DNA of 40,281 bases from positions 1 to 40,281 of the forward strand of contig JAHFBE010000015.1 of the NCBI GenBank assembly GCA_023250205.1, read 5' to 3'. The notes below the pieces were generated by a model. It saw only the letters and a program-made list of their open reading frames with translations. It searched no databases and was not told the DNA's origin. Positions 9,711 to 18,234 of this stretch are shown one piece after another. The DNA is from Candidatus Melainabacteria bacterium (GTDB lineage Bacteria; Cyanobacteriota; Vampirovibrionia; 2-02-FULL-35-15). Numbering within the stretch: the stretch's first letter is position 1; each line of letters starts with the position of its first letter. The position numbers were made by a program, and so were the translations under genes.

Positions 9711-10826
9711 ATGCGAAAGAAAAATTACGCTCAAAAAAATCTGCGTTCTGTGATACTTAACCTGCATCAGTATACAGCAGGTAAGTCCATTGGGGAAATA
9801 GCACATAAATACAAACTTCACCCAAGCAAAATCCTGAAATTAGGTAGCAATGAAAACGTTTTAGGTTCTTCACTAAAAGCAAAAATTGCAGCAACATTTG
9901 CCCTGGAAAAAGTAAATATTTATCCAGAGGTTGTTTCTACTGAGCTTTCCAATAAAATCAAAAAACTGCACAGACTAAAGAACGTAGAAGTTGTAGTAGG
10001 AAATGGAATGGATCAGATCCTGGAAATGCTGGGAAGATTATTCCTCAACAATGGAGATGAGACTATTATTTCTGTTCCAACATTCACACCGTATGAATTA
10101 TCCACCTTATGGGCAGGTGGCAAACCTCGCTTAATCCCACTTTTAAAAAACACCTGGCAAATGAATGTAGAGAAAATTTTAAAAACAATAAATAAAAGAA
10201 CAAGAATTATATATATTTGTTCTCCCAATAATCCTACAGGTAATTTAATGAATGAAGAAGATATTAAAAAAATTGTTGAGTCTACGGACAAAATAGTTTT
10301 TCTAGATGAGGCCTATGCAGAATTTGCAGGAAAATCATATATAAAATGGGTTGAGAAATATCCTAATTTAATTATTGGAAGAACATTTTCAAAAATTTAT
10401 GGATTAGCCGGATACAGAGTTGGCTATGCCTTTATAAATAAGGCATTGATTAGTTATTACTTAAATTCAATCACACCATTTGTTGTATCAAGACCCGGAC
10501 AAGCAGCCGCTCTTGCAGCATTGGACGATAAAGACTTTGTTTCAAAAACCTTAAAAATGAATAGTGAAGGTAAAAAGTTTTACTATGAAAATTTGAAAGC
10601 CGCTGGTATAAAATATCTTCCGACAAATGCAAACTTCATCACCATAAATACTTTCCCAATTAAGGCAAAACTTATAGGAACAAAATTACTTGAAAAAGGA
10701 ATAATTACAAGAGAATGTACCTCATTTGGCAATGGTGGAGAATATTTCGTACGGATTACTATAGGAACAAAAGAACAGAATAAAAGGGTTTTAGAAGCGC
10801 TGAAAAGCCTGTCATTGCGAGCGTAG
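9711..10826 (+). CDS. hisC: Histidinol-phosphate aminotransferase (start moved from 9516 to 9711)
   Basis: LGSNENVLGSS, YICSPNNPTGN, FLDEAYAEFAG, RTFSKIYGLAGYRVGYAF, FVRITIGT. The extra N-terminus from 9516 is antisense to the DedA-like gene and not HisC-like. Confidence 0.93.
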   Translation: MRKKNYAQKNLRSVILNLHQYTAGKSIGEIAHKYKLHPSKILKLGSNENVLGSSLKAKIAATFALEKVNIYPEVVSTELSNKIKKLHRLKNVEVVVGNGMDQILEMLGRLFLNNGDETIISVPTFTPYELSTLWAGGKPRLIPLLKNTWQMNVEKILKTINKRTRIIYICSPNNPTGNLMNEEDIKKIVESTDKIVFLDEAYAEFAGKSYIKWVEKYPNLIIGRTFSKIYGLAGYRVGYAFINKALISYYLNSITPFVVSRPGQAAALAALDDKDFVSKTLKMNSEGKKFYYENLKAAGIKYLPTNANFITINTFPIKAKLIGTKLLEKGIITRECTSFGNGGEYFVRITIGTKEQNKRVLEALKSLSLRA

Positions 10827-10930
10827 CGAAGCAATCTCACTTGACCATTAATAAATACATACTCAAGCTAAGAAAGTGTTAGGTTTTTATGAGATTGCTT
10901 CGTCAGGACTACGTCCTTCCTCGCAATGAC
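10811..10930. repeat. Palindromic element overlapping the hisC stop, between convergent genes
   Basis: GTCATTGCGA...TCGCAATGAC termini; internal AAGCAATCTCA/TGAGATTGCTT arms. Confidence 0.9.
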
Positions 10931-10939
10931 ACCAACAAT

Positions 10940-12241
10940 TTAATATGCCTGCACTCTAGTGGAATAATCTCTAATAATTCTTGCGGCTTCCTCTTCAGCC
11001 AAATATGACCTGGCAATATTGCTCATCTTTTTTGCAGCATTTAAATAATTTTCATCATTTAACATACAACGAACATTAAATGAAATAGAATCAACATTTA
11101 AATCTCTATATGAAAGCTTAGAAGCTAATCCCAATTCACATAATCTCTTTGCATTTGATTCCTGCTCAACCTGACCTGCATCAGGAACCACAAGCATTGG
11201 AACACCAAGAGTAATTAATTCCATTGCAGTACTATGCCCAGCCTGAGTGATAACTAAATTTGCATTCAAATAATATTCTGCCGGATTATCTACAAATCCT
11301 ACAAGGTACAAATTTGGAAGGGAAATATTTGATTTAAAATTGCTTAAAACAATAAACAAAACATCTGGCATTTGTTTAGCAAGTAAAGGAATTACATCAA
11401 ATAATGGCTTTCTATATTTATGTCCTCCAAGAGTACAAACTATTTTTCTTTTAAACCCTTGATATTGCTGAGGAAGAATGTTTTTAGAACCTTCTTGTAA
11501 TAAAGACTTCCAACTCCATGGGAGTAGAGGTCCAAGAAATCTTTGTTTCTTCTTTACAAAATTTTCATTACACAATAATGGTAAACAAAGTGAATAAGGT
11601 GGTGGTAAGTCAGGGAGGAATATTTCATCTGTAGCTTCAAGCCAATCCTTTACTACTTTAAGAAAGAAAGGCTCTGCCGCATTCGTTAAAACAGCCTTTG
11701 TCCCAGCTCTAAGCCATTCTCTAAATGAAATCTCTATCAAACTATCTTCTAGATTATTTAATTCTGCCTCAAAAAAAGGAGCAAATGTAGTCTGATTTGT
11801 AAGTAAAATACACGGTATACCAAGTTTATGTGCAGCAAAAACCGGAGCACTCCTTGAATCAGCAATGACACAGGTAATACCATAATTTTGAATAATTTTT
11901 CTCTCTTCACTGATAATCTGATTAATTGCTACAGGCCATGAGCTGTTTTTCAAAATAGTCAACCCAATATCAAAATTTCCATCCTTTCCAACAAAACTAA
12001 TCTCTGGAGTTACTTCAACCGTTGAAAAAGATGTATTTTCAAATCTCTTTAATGCATATCCATAACTACCTAATAGAACTTCCTCTGGATTTAGTTGCCT
12101 TGCAATTGCAAGAGCCCTACTTGAATGTCCATATCCTTCCCCATTAACAGAAAAATAAATCTTATGTTTAAGTTCCTTACTTCCGAACTCACTTGTAGAA
12201 ATAAGATTCTTTGAATATTTTTGTAATATCTGGTCTTTCAT
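10940..12241 (-). CDS. Glycosyltransferase, GT-B fold, MurG-like
   Basis: GEGYGHSSRALAIARQL N-terminal motif; C-terminal NLVITQAGHSTAMELITLGVPMLVVPDAGQVEQESNAKRL. Confidence 0.8.
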   Translation of the reverse strand: MKDQILQKYSKNLISTSEFGSKELKHKIYFSVNGEGYGHSSRALAIARQLNPEEVLLGSYGYALKRFENTSFSTVEVTPEISFVGKDGNFDIGLTILKNSSWPVAINQIISEERKIIQNYGITCVIADSRSAPVFAAHKLGIPCILLTNQTTFAPFFEAELNNLEDSLIEISFREWLRAGTKAVLTNAAEPFFLKVVKDWLEATDEIFLPDLPPPYSLCLPLLCNENFVKKKQRFLGPLLPWSWKSLLQEGSKNILPQQYQGFKRKIVCTLGGHKYRKPLFDVIPLLAKQMPDVLFIVLSNFKSNISLPNLYLVGFVDNPAEYYLNANLVITQAGHSTAMELITLGVPMLVVPDAGQVEQESNAKRLCELGLASKLSYRDLNVDSISFNVRCMLNDENYLNAAKKMSNIARSYLAEEEAARIIRDYSTRVQAY

Positions 12242-12315
12242 CTTAATTTAAATTCTATTACCCGTTATTATAAGCTATTACAATCTTTATAACCTTTTAA
12301 TATTTTGAAAGTTTT

Positions 12316-12371
12316 AAGCTATAAGTTGCAAGTTATAAGCTTATAACTTACTGCTTAAAGCTTATTGGTTT
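12316..12371. repeat. Heptad-phased palindromic repeat upstream of pstB
   Basis: aagctat|aagttgc|aagttat|aagctta|taactta|ctgctta|aagctta|ttggttt; contains a perfect 20-nt palindrome AAGTTATAAGCTTATAACTT (12330-12349). Confidence 0.7.
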
Positions 12372-12406
12372 AATATGTTAAAATCCTCATTGATCAATCA
12401 GGAATT

Positions 12407-13195
12407 ATGACTGTAAAAACTGCAACTCAACCCGTAATTAAGCTAGAAAAGGTTTCTTGCTCGTACAATGGTTTTCTTGCTGTTAAAGACGTTAACCTGG
12501 AAATAGAATCAAATAAAATAACTGCACTTATTGGACCTTCCGGATGTGGTAAGTCTACTGTACTTAGAACCCTAAACAGGATGAATGACACTGTACCTGG
12601 AGCAAAAATCAGCGGCACTATCCTTATCCACAACGAAGACATTTATAGGAATAATGTGGATTTAATAGAGCTTAGAAGGAACATTGGGATGGTTTTTCAA
12701 AGGCCCTATCCGTTTCCCATGAGTATCTACGATAATGTTGCTTATGGACCAAGAATGCATGGTATCAAAGATAAAAAAATTCTTGACGAGCTTATAGTAC
12801 ATAGCTTAGAGCAAGCTGCTCTCTGGAATGAAGTAAAAGACAAACTTACACAAAATGCATATGAACTTTCTGGCGGTCAACAACAAAGACTTTGTATTGC
12901 AAGAGCACTTGCTGTAGAGCCTGAAATATTACTTTTAGATGAGCCTTGCTCAGCATTGGATCCCATTGCTACTTTAAAAATCGAAGATCTGTTAAATGAG
13001 TTAAAGAAAAAGCTAACCATTGTTATAGTTACACACAACATGCAACAAGCAAGCAGAATATCAGACAATACTGCCTTCTTTTGGACTACTGAAGAAAGAA
13101 CAGGTTTCTTAGTGGAGTATGATTCAACTGCTCAAATTTTCAGCAGTCCAAACGATAAACGTACTGAAGACTATATAACAGGAAGATTTGGTTAA
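12407..13195 (+). CDS. pstB: Phosphate ABC transporter ATP-binding protein
   Basis: Walker [43 protein letters not shown], signature [33 protein letters not shown]. Confidence 0.95.
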   Translation: MTVKTATQPVIKLEKVSCSYNGFLAVKDVNLEIESNKITALIGPSGCGKSTVLRTLNRMNDTVPGAKISGTILIHNEDIYRNNVDLIELRRNIGMVFQRPYPFPMSIYDNVAYGPRMHGIKDKKILDELIVHSLEQAALWNEVKDKLTQNAYELSGGQQQRLCIARALAVEPEILLLDEPCSALDPIATLKIEDLLNELKKKLTIVIVTHNMQQASRISDNTAFFWTTEERTGFLVEYDSTAQIFSSPNDKRTEDYITGRFG

Positions 13196-13671
13196 TGGCA
13201 GAAATAATTCCACTCGATCAACTAGCAAATAGACTACAATTTCTTCATTCAAAAAACAAAGATCTTAAGATTGTCGCAACCAATGGTTGTTTCGATATCC
13301 TCCATATTGGACATATAAGATCTCTTCAAAAAGCAAAGTCACTTGGAAATTTTCTAATTGTGGGTCTAAACAGTGATTCTTCGATAAAAAGACTAAAGGG
13401 AGATGATAGACCCCTAAATAATGAAAAAGAGCGAGCAGAAGTTCTTGCTGCTATTTCATGCATTGATTTTGTAAGCATTTTCAATGACGATACTGCTGAA
13501 AATTTTCTAGAAATAGTGAAACCACAAATTTATGTGAAGGGTGGGGAATATAGCATAGATATTCTCCCGGAAACCAAGATAGTAAAAAAATACAATGGTG
13601 AAATTATTCTAGTTCCGATGATCCCAAATTCCTCTACTACTAACCTGATTAACAAAATTAAAAAAATTTAA
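13195..13671 (+). CDS. rfaE2: D-glycero-beta-D-manno-heptose 1-phosphate adenylyltransferase (RfaE2-type)
   Basis: ATNGCFDILHIGHIRSLQKAKSLGNFLIVGLNSDSSIKRLKGDDRPLNNEKERAEVLAA; GGEY...ETKIVKKYNGEIILVP. Confidence 0.92.
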   Translation: MAEIIPLDQLANRLQFLHSKNKDLKIVATNGCFDILHIGHIRSLQKAKSLGNFLIVGLNSDSSIKRLKGDDRPLNNEKERAEVLAAISCIDFVSIFNDDTAENFLEIVKPQIYVKGGEYSIDILPETKIVKKYNGEIILVPMIPNSSTTNLINKIKKI

Positions 13672-13776
13672 GGTGCCTACCTCTATCTTTTTAGAAATAT
13701 TTTTTGCTAGTATAAAATTAAGAGATCATTAAGGAACCAATTTATTTAATTAACTACATTATTTAAGGAGCAATAT

Positions 13777-13983
13777 ATGGCAAAATACACAAAAAAATGG
13801 GAAATCGCATATGTAGCCAAGAAATTAAGACAAGAAAAGACTGTTACCTTAACCTGTTTACAAAGCGAAACTTCTTTAATAATTGAAATGTTACGTTCTT
13901 TCAGTAATTCAAATCCAATTTTAAGACAAACTATATGCAAACCTAACTCTCAAGAAGTCCTTTTAGAAATTGTTAATCCATAA
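13777..13983 (+). CDS. Small hypothetical protein (68 aa)
   Basis: ATG with upstream AAGGAG; coding-like intergenic ORF; no recognised family. Confidence 0.6.
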   Translation: MAKYTKKWEIAYVAKKLRQEKTVTLTCLQSETSLIIEMLRSFSNSNPILRQTICKPNSQEVLLEIVNP

Positions 13984-13990
13984 AACAAAT

Positions 13991-14014
13991 CGAGGCACGA
14001 TTACTCGCGCCTCG
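13991..14014. terminator. Possible intergenic hairpin between convergent small ORFs
   Basis: CGAGGCACGA-ttac-TCGCGCCTCG, stem with one mismatch; T-rich tract is weak. Confidence 0.35.
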
Positions 14015-14035
14015 AAGTATTAATAACTCTTTTAT

Positions 14036-14221
14036 CTAAAGGTCTACACCTGAGCCATCGCCAAGTTTATCTTCTAAATTATCAACAAATTCAAGCATTA
14101 AACCTAGTCTTCTCAGTTTATCTTCTTTAAAAATAACTTCTTTAGCTAACTCTTTCCTTTGCTGATATAGATCACTTAGGTCTTTAGCTAACATTCTAAA
14201 TTCTTCTGTTACTGTTGCCAT
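14036..14221 (-). CDS. Small hypothetical helical protein (61 aa)
   Basis: ATG ORF preceded by an AAGGAATT-like RBS; predicted alpha-helical, charged. Confidence 0.5.
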   Translation of the reverse strand: MATVTEEFRMLAKDLSDLYQQRKELAKEVIFKEDKLRRLGLMLEFVDNLEDKLGDGSGVDL

Positions 14222-14334
14222 ATTTAATTCCTTTGTCTTGTGAAATTAACTACTTTTATGCTTCGGCAAAAGCAACATGAACAAAAGCCTTGAAGAGGGA
14301 TAACCTATCATGATTTTTATTTAGGGGTATCCCC

Positions 14335-15993
14335 TTATGAGACAGTCTCTATATCTGGAGAAAACTTTTTGCTAAAAAAAGCTTTAACTGTATCATATAA
14401 ATTACTTAGGCTTGAAGTACATGCCTGATAAGTAGCCTTAGGGTTAATAGCAGGAAATAAGCTTGCAATTGACTCATCACTTGTTTCTTTTTGAATATCT
14501 AACATTTCTTTCCTAAAGTTAGCAAGATTATCAAATAAAAGCTCATTTGCAATTGGAAAGATTTTCAATGCTGAATTTGTAACAAAGCCTAATAGTCCTT
14601 TATCAAACACTTTTGCCAGTATTGGCATAGCAAGGTTTAGTGGGACAAATATTGCTCCAAATATATTTGAATACTCTTTAATTTTTTTAGCTGGAATTGA
14701 TCTGGCAAAACTTGTAATACCCCAGATAATTTTTGCTCCCCATGATTTCTTATAATCATTAAATTTATTTTCAGGAATATCACTTCCAGCACCCTCTTTT
14801 AAGCCTTCATATAGCTTCTTAATAAAGCCATCATCCTTGGTATCCTCTGTAAATTCTTTTGCAAATTCCTGGAAGCTATTATATTGATTATCCTTCAACA
14901 CTTTATTTACAATAATAGAAGACACTGTGCTTTCTTTACCCAGGATTCTTTCAAATCCACTGCTAATATTTTTAATAATCTTTTGGAGGGAGAATTCTTT
15001 ATAAGTAAGCGGGCTTAATTTAATTTCACCAAGAATTTTGTCCTTAGACTTGGAAACATTTTGAATCGCTTCAATTTCACCCACATAATTACCCATATTC
15101 TCACTTACCAAATCATAAACCCATGGATTAACAGTAACCATAAAATCAAATAGTTTTACATTAGGACAAAGCCATTTTAAAAATGGCATTGCAATGTTTT
15201 GAATACAAAAGATTTTTGGAAACAATTTAACAAAATCTAGATTTAACTTGTTGTAGTTATCAATAAGAAAGATTGCATTTTTTACAAGCTTTTGTTTTAC
15301 CTCCGGCTCAGCTTCTCCATCTTTTTCTTGAAAAGTACCAGATAAAAATTTTTGAGCATCTAAAGGATCTATTTCAGCCCGCCTTTTATATTCCGCAAAA
15401 ACTTTAGCAAATTCAGGATCTTTCAGGATATTTTTTATAGGCTCAAAATCATCTTCTTTAAAGCCATAGGACTTAAATACATGGTATGCAATCCACGATG
15501 TTAATGTAGTCCGCCTGTTATATGCTCTGTCCAGAATATCAGCAACATTATGCAAAGAAACATGTGCTTTCTCCTCATCAGGAGCAAGTTCAATACGGCT
15601 TGCATTTTTTGACAGAGTTTCATCAATAAAAACCCTGTCCTCTTTCTCTCCTTGATTTTCTAAGCCAGACTGAAGACTTTCTACAAATTGTTTCAAGCCA
15701 CCATAAGCCTGTATCTGTTTATCTAATATCTGCGAAATTTTAAGAGTGCTACCATCAGGAGTAAATTCATACCCATTTGTACCTACCTCACCAGCAATAA
15801 TTTGTACATTTTTAATTTTTTGATCGTCAAATTTATCTAAGTCTTTAGAGATATCAATTTGTTGACTTAAACGCCTTTTCAATTCCTGGGCAACACCAGA
15901 ATCTAAGCCTCGTCGCAAAACAGTAAATGATAAATTTGGTTTTATAGTTGTCATAATATAAATCAAAAACAAGAATATGCTTTTACTGGCCAT
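14335..15993 (-). CDS. Hypothetical protein, 552 aa (start may be internal at MTTIKPNLSF)
   Basis: Long ORF with no competing frame; hydrophobic C-terminal segment (FGAIFVPLNLAMPILAKVFDKGLLGFV); no recognised domain. Confidence 0.8.
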   Translation of the reverse strand: MASKSIFLFLIYIMTTIKPNLSFTVLRRGLDSGVAQELKRRLSQQIDISKDLDKFDDQKIKNVQIIAGEVGTNGYEFTPDGSTLKISQILDKQIQAYGGLKQFVESLQSGLENQGEKEDRVFIDETLSKNASRIELAPDEEKAHVSLHNVADILDRAYNRRTTLTSWIAYHVFKSYGFKEDDFEPIKNILKDPEFAKVFAEYKRRAEIDPLDAQKFLSGTFQEKDGEAEPEVKQKLVKNAIFLIDNYNKLNLDFVKLFPKIFCIQNIAMPFLKWLCPNVKLFDFMVTVNPWVYDLVSENMGNYVGEIEAIQNVSKSKDKILGEIKLSPLTYKEFSLQKIIKNISSGFERILGKESTVSSIIVNKVLKDNQYNSFQEFAKEFTEDTKDDGFIKKLYEGLKEGAGSDIPENKFNDYKKSWGAKIIWGITSFARSIPAKKIKEYSNIFGAIFVPLNLAMPILAKVFDKGLLGFVTNSALKIFPIANELLFDNLANFRKEMLDIQKETSDESIASLFPAINPKATYQACTSSLSNLYDTVKAFFSKKFSPDIETVS

Positions 15994-16299
15994 TTTTACT
16001 TCCAGTCAAAGCTATAAACGTTTTCAATATTTTTTTTAGAAAAAAGCTATATCTCATATAAATACAGCTTTTAAGCCAATATTACCAATCCTTAACCCTG
16101 CAAAGGAAGTTTTTCTTAACCTAGAAATATAAGGAAATCATTAAAGAATTTAATAGCTAAAATATTTGATAAATATCAACTTTTTATTGATATAAATCCA
16201 CAAAATACTCTAAAAAGCTTAACCGTTTTAACCATATTAAGGGTATAAAAACAAAAGTAATAGATATAACTTTTGAAAACTTAAAAACAAGGAGTACTT

Positions 16300-17592
16300 A
16301 TGAACAGGGTAGTTGTAATTGGCGGGTGTGGAAGATTAGGTCTTAGAATTTCTCTCATTGCTGCAAACAAAGGATTCAATGTTACAGCAGTAGATATTGA
16401 TGATGAAAGAATAAATGAAATTAAACATGGCTCTCTACCATTTATTGAAAATGGTGCAGAGATTTATCTTGAGCAAGCTCTAAAAAACAAAACTCTAAAA
16501 CTTAGTCTTGAGTACGACACTGTCTCAAATGCAGATGTTGTAATAATAACAATTGGAACCCCCGTAGATTCAAATTTAAATCCAAGCTTAGAACCTCTTG
16601 CTGGAGCAATTTTTGATATAGCAGGATACTTAAAGAAAGAGCAGCTTCTTGTTTTCAGGAACACTATTTCACCAGCAATTTTAAATAGAATTAAAACCCT
16701 AATTGAAGATAAAACTGGTTTCAAGGTTGGAAAGGATATTTATCTGGCATTTGCTCCAGAAATGTTAAACGAGCATGAAAACATTCATAATCTTTCTAAT
16801 ACTCCACAACCAATTGGAACCTTTGAAAAAGAAAGCTTTAAAGTTGCAGAAAAATTCTTCAAAGCAATTACAAAAGGTAAGATTAGCTGGCTAACTCCTG
16901 AAGAAGTAACTCTTGCAAAACTAATGCAAAATGCAACTTCTTATATACAAGCAGCTTGGGTAAATGAATCTTATTTAATTGCTGAGAGTTTTGGAGCAAA
17001 TATGCATAGGATAATAGATGCTATGGAAATAGAAACAGGAGGCAAGAAACAAGAAGCAAGAAGCACAGAGCATTCTTCCATTCTTCGAAATCCAAATCCA
17101 AACAACAGTGGACCTGGAATGCATAAAGAAGGATGGTTCTTGACAGACAGGACTCCATTTACTGAATTAATAACAAATGCATTTAAAATTAATGAGTCAA
17201 TGCCTTCTCTCATAATAAAAAAATTACAAGAACATAAGGTAAGTAAAGTAACTATTCTTGGAATGACAAGTAAAGCTGATTCAGATGATGCAAGAGCATC
17301 CCTTAGCTACAAGCTAAGAAAAGCGCTTTTTTATCAGGACTATAATGTTACCTGCTATGACCCATATTTGCCAGAGTATTCTGATTCTTCCGCTCTTCAA
17401 GATACAGATGTTGTAATTCTTATGACTCCGCATAAAGAGTTTCAAAATCTCGCTAACATTTTGAAACTTGTAAAAAGATCCAACTGTCTAATAATAGACT
17501 TACAAGGGTTTTGGAAAGAAACTAGAGAAAATGGAAACAATGGAATTTTGCAAATAAGCTCAACAAAAACTGCAACAAAAACAAAAAAATAA
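16300..17592 (+). CDS. UDP-glucose/GDP-mannose dehydrogenase-like protein
   Basis: N-terminal Rossmann VVVIGGCGRLGLRISLIAANKGFNVTAVDID, VIITIGTPVD, LAFAPEMLNEH, central EVTLAKLMQNATSYIQAAWVNESYLIAE, C-terminal VTILGMTSKADSDDARASLSYKL. Confidence 0.85.
   Translation: MNRVVVIGGCGRLGLRISLIAANKGFNVTAVDIDDERINEIKHGSLPFIENGAEIYLEQALKNKTLKLSLEYDTVSNADVVIITIGTPVDSNLNPSLEPLAGAIFDIAGYLKKEQLLVFRNTISPAILNRIKTLIEDKTGFKVGKDIYLAFAPEMLNEHENIHNLSNTPQPIGTFEKESFKVAEKFFKAITKGKISWLTPEEVTLAKLMQNATSYIQAAWVNESYLIAESFGANMHRIIDAMEIETGGKKQEARSTEHSSILRNPNPNNSGPGMHKEGWFLTDRTPFTELITNAFKINESMPSLIIKKLQEHKVSKVTILGMTSKADSDDARASLSYKLRKALFYQDYNVTCYDPYLPEYSDSSALQDTDVVILMTPHKEFQNLANILKLVKRSNCLIIDLQGFWKETRENGNNGILQISSTKTATKTKK
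17042..17069. repeat. Heptad repeat inside the nucleotide-sugar dehydrogenase CDS
   Basis: gcaagaa|acaagaa|gcaagaa|gcacaga, encoding (GG)KKQEARSTE. Confidence 0.6.
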
Positions 17593-17596
17593 ACTA

Positions 17597-17923
17597 ATGG
17601 CAAAGAGATATAGTCTGATTTTTTCTAGCCTTGTTCTAATTATGGGCTTATTTCCGATTTCTTCTTTTGCAAAGCCTCTTTCCTCTATATGCAAAGAAGG
17701 AATTAAAATTTGCACATCACAAAAGCAAGGGAATCAAACAGCTGAAGAAGCCCTACAGGAATGCATTCACTGTTGTACGACAGACACAAAAAGAATTATA
17801 AATGAGAAATGTTTTAACTCTTGCACAAATAAATGTGCAATTAAACATACAGGAAAACCTATTAAAAGAACCTCAAAAAAATCAAACCAATCTCTTTCGA
17901 CAAATTGCACAAAAGACTTTTAA
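17597..17923 (+). CDS. Secreted Cys-rich small protein
   Basis: Signal peptide MAKRYSLIFSSLVLIMGLFPISSFA; mature part with paired cysteines (CHCC, CTNKC). Confidence 0.65.
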   Translation: MAKRYSLIFSSLVLIMGLFPISSFAKPLSSICKEGIKICTSQKQGNQTAEEALQECIHCCTTDTKRIINEKCFNSCTNKCAIKHTGKPIKRTSKKSNQSLSTNCTKDF

Positions 17924-18154
17924 TCCTTGTTTTTTATAAAACCTGAAATCTGAATAATTTCTATTTCTTGCTACATGCATTTTTCCATCTGCAAGCCCAC
18001 GAACAAAAATATGTACGGTTTCTTTATGGCAAAATTCAAAATTATCAGGGATTTGATATTCGTCAAGGTTCCTACTCGTAGGGACTTGCCATGGCAAATC
18101 CTTACGACATAATAATTTTGCCCAATTTATAATAGCTTTGATGTAATTATGCAT
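17882..18154 (-). CDS. Hypothetical protein (90 aa) containing a palindromic repeat
   Basis: Intergenic minus-strand ORF overlapping the 3' end of the preceding CDS; contains repeat-derived CRKDLPWQVPT. Confidence 0.3.
   Translation of the reverse strand: MHNYIKAIINWAKLLCRKDLPWQVPTSRNLDEYQIPDNFEFCHKETVHIFVRGLADGKMHVARNRNYSDFRFYKKQGLKVFCAICRKRLV
18077..18106. repeat. Near-perfect 30-nt palindrome
   Basis: CGTAGGGACTTGCCATGGCAAATCCTTACG: 13 Watson-Crick pairs, one G-T and one mismatch. Confidence 0.8.
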
Positions 18155-18234
18155 TTTTATTGTCTTTTAACATTTAAGTATCTTATAATTAGTCACACCT
18201 TTTAGTATTATAGTTAAGTACAAAGGAAAAGAAA

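Noticed and set aside
10583-10840. Minus-strand ORF starting MRLLRYARNDR
   Set aside because: Antisense to hisC; its N-terminus is translation of the palindromic repeat. Hits to such ORFs would reflect the repeat, not a gene.
12407-13195. Generic amino-acid ABC ATPase instead of PstB
   Set aside because: [24 protein letters not shown] and the C-terminal DYITGRFG are PstB-specific.
16082-16300. Riboswitch or structured leader upstream of the sugar dehydrogenase
   Set aside because: AT-rich with no recognisable conserved aptamer motif or strong hairpin.
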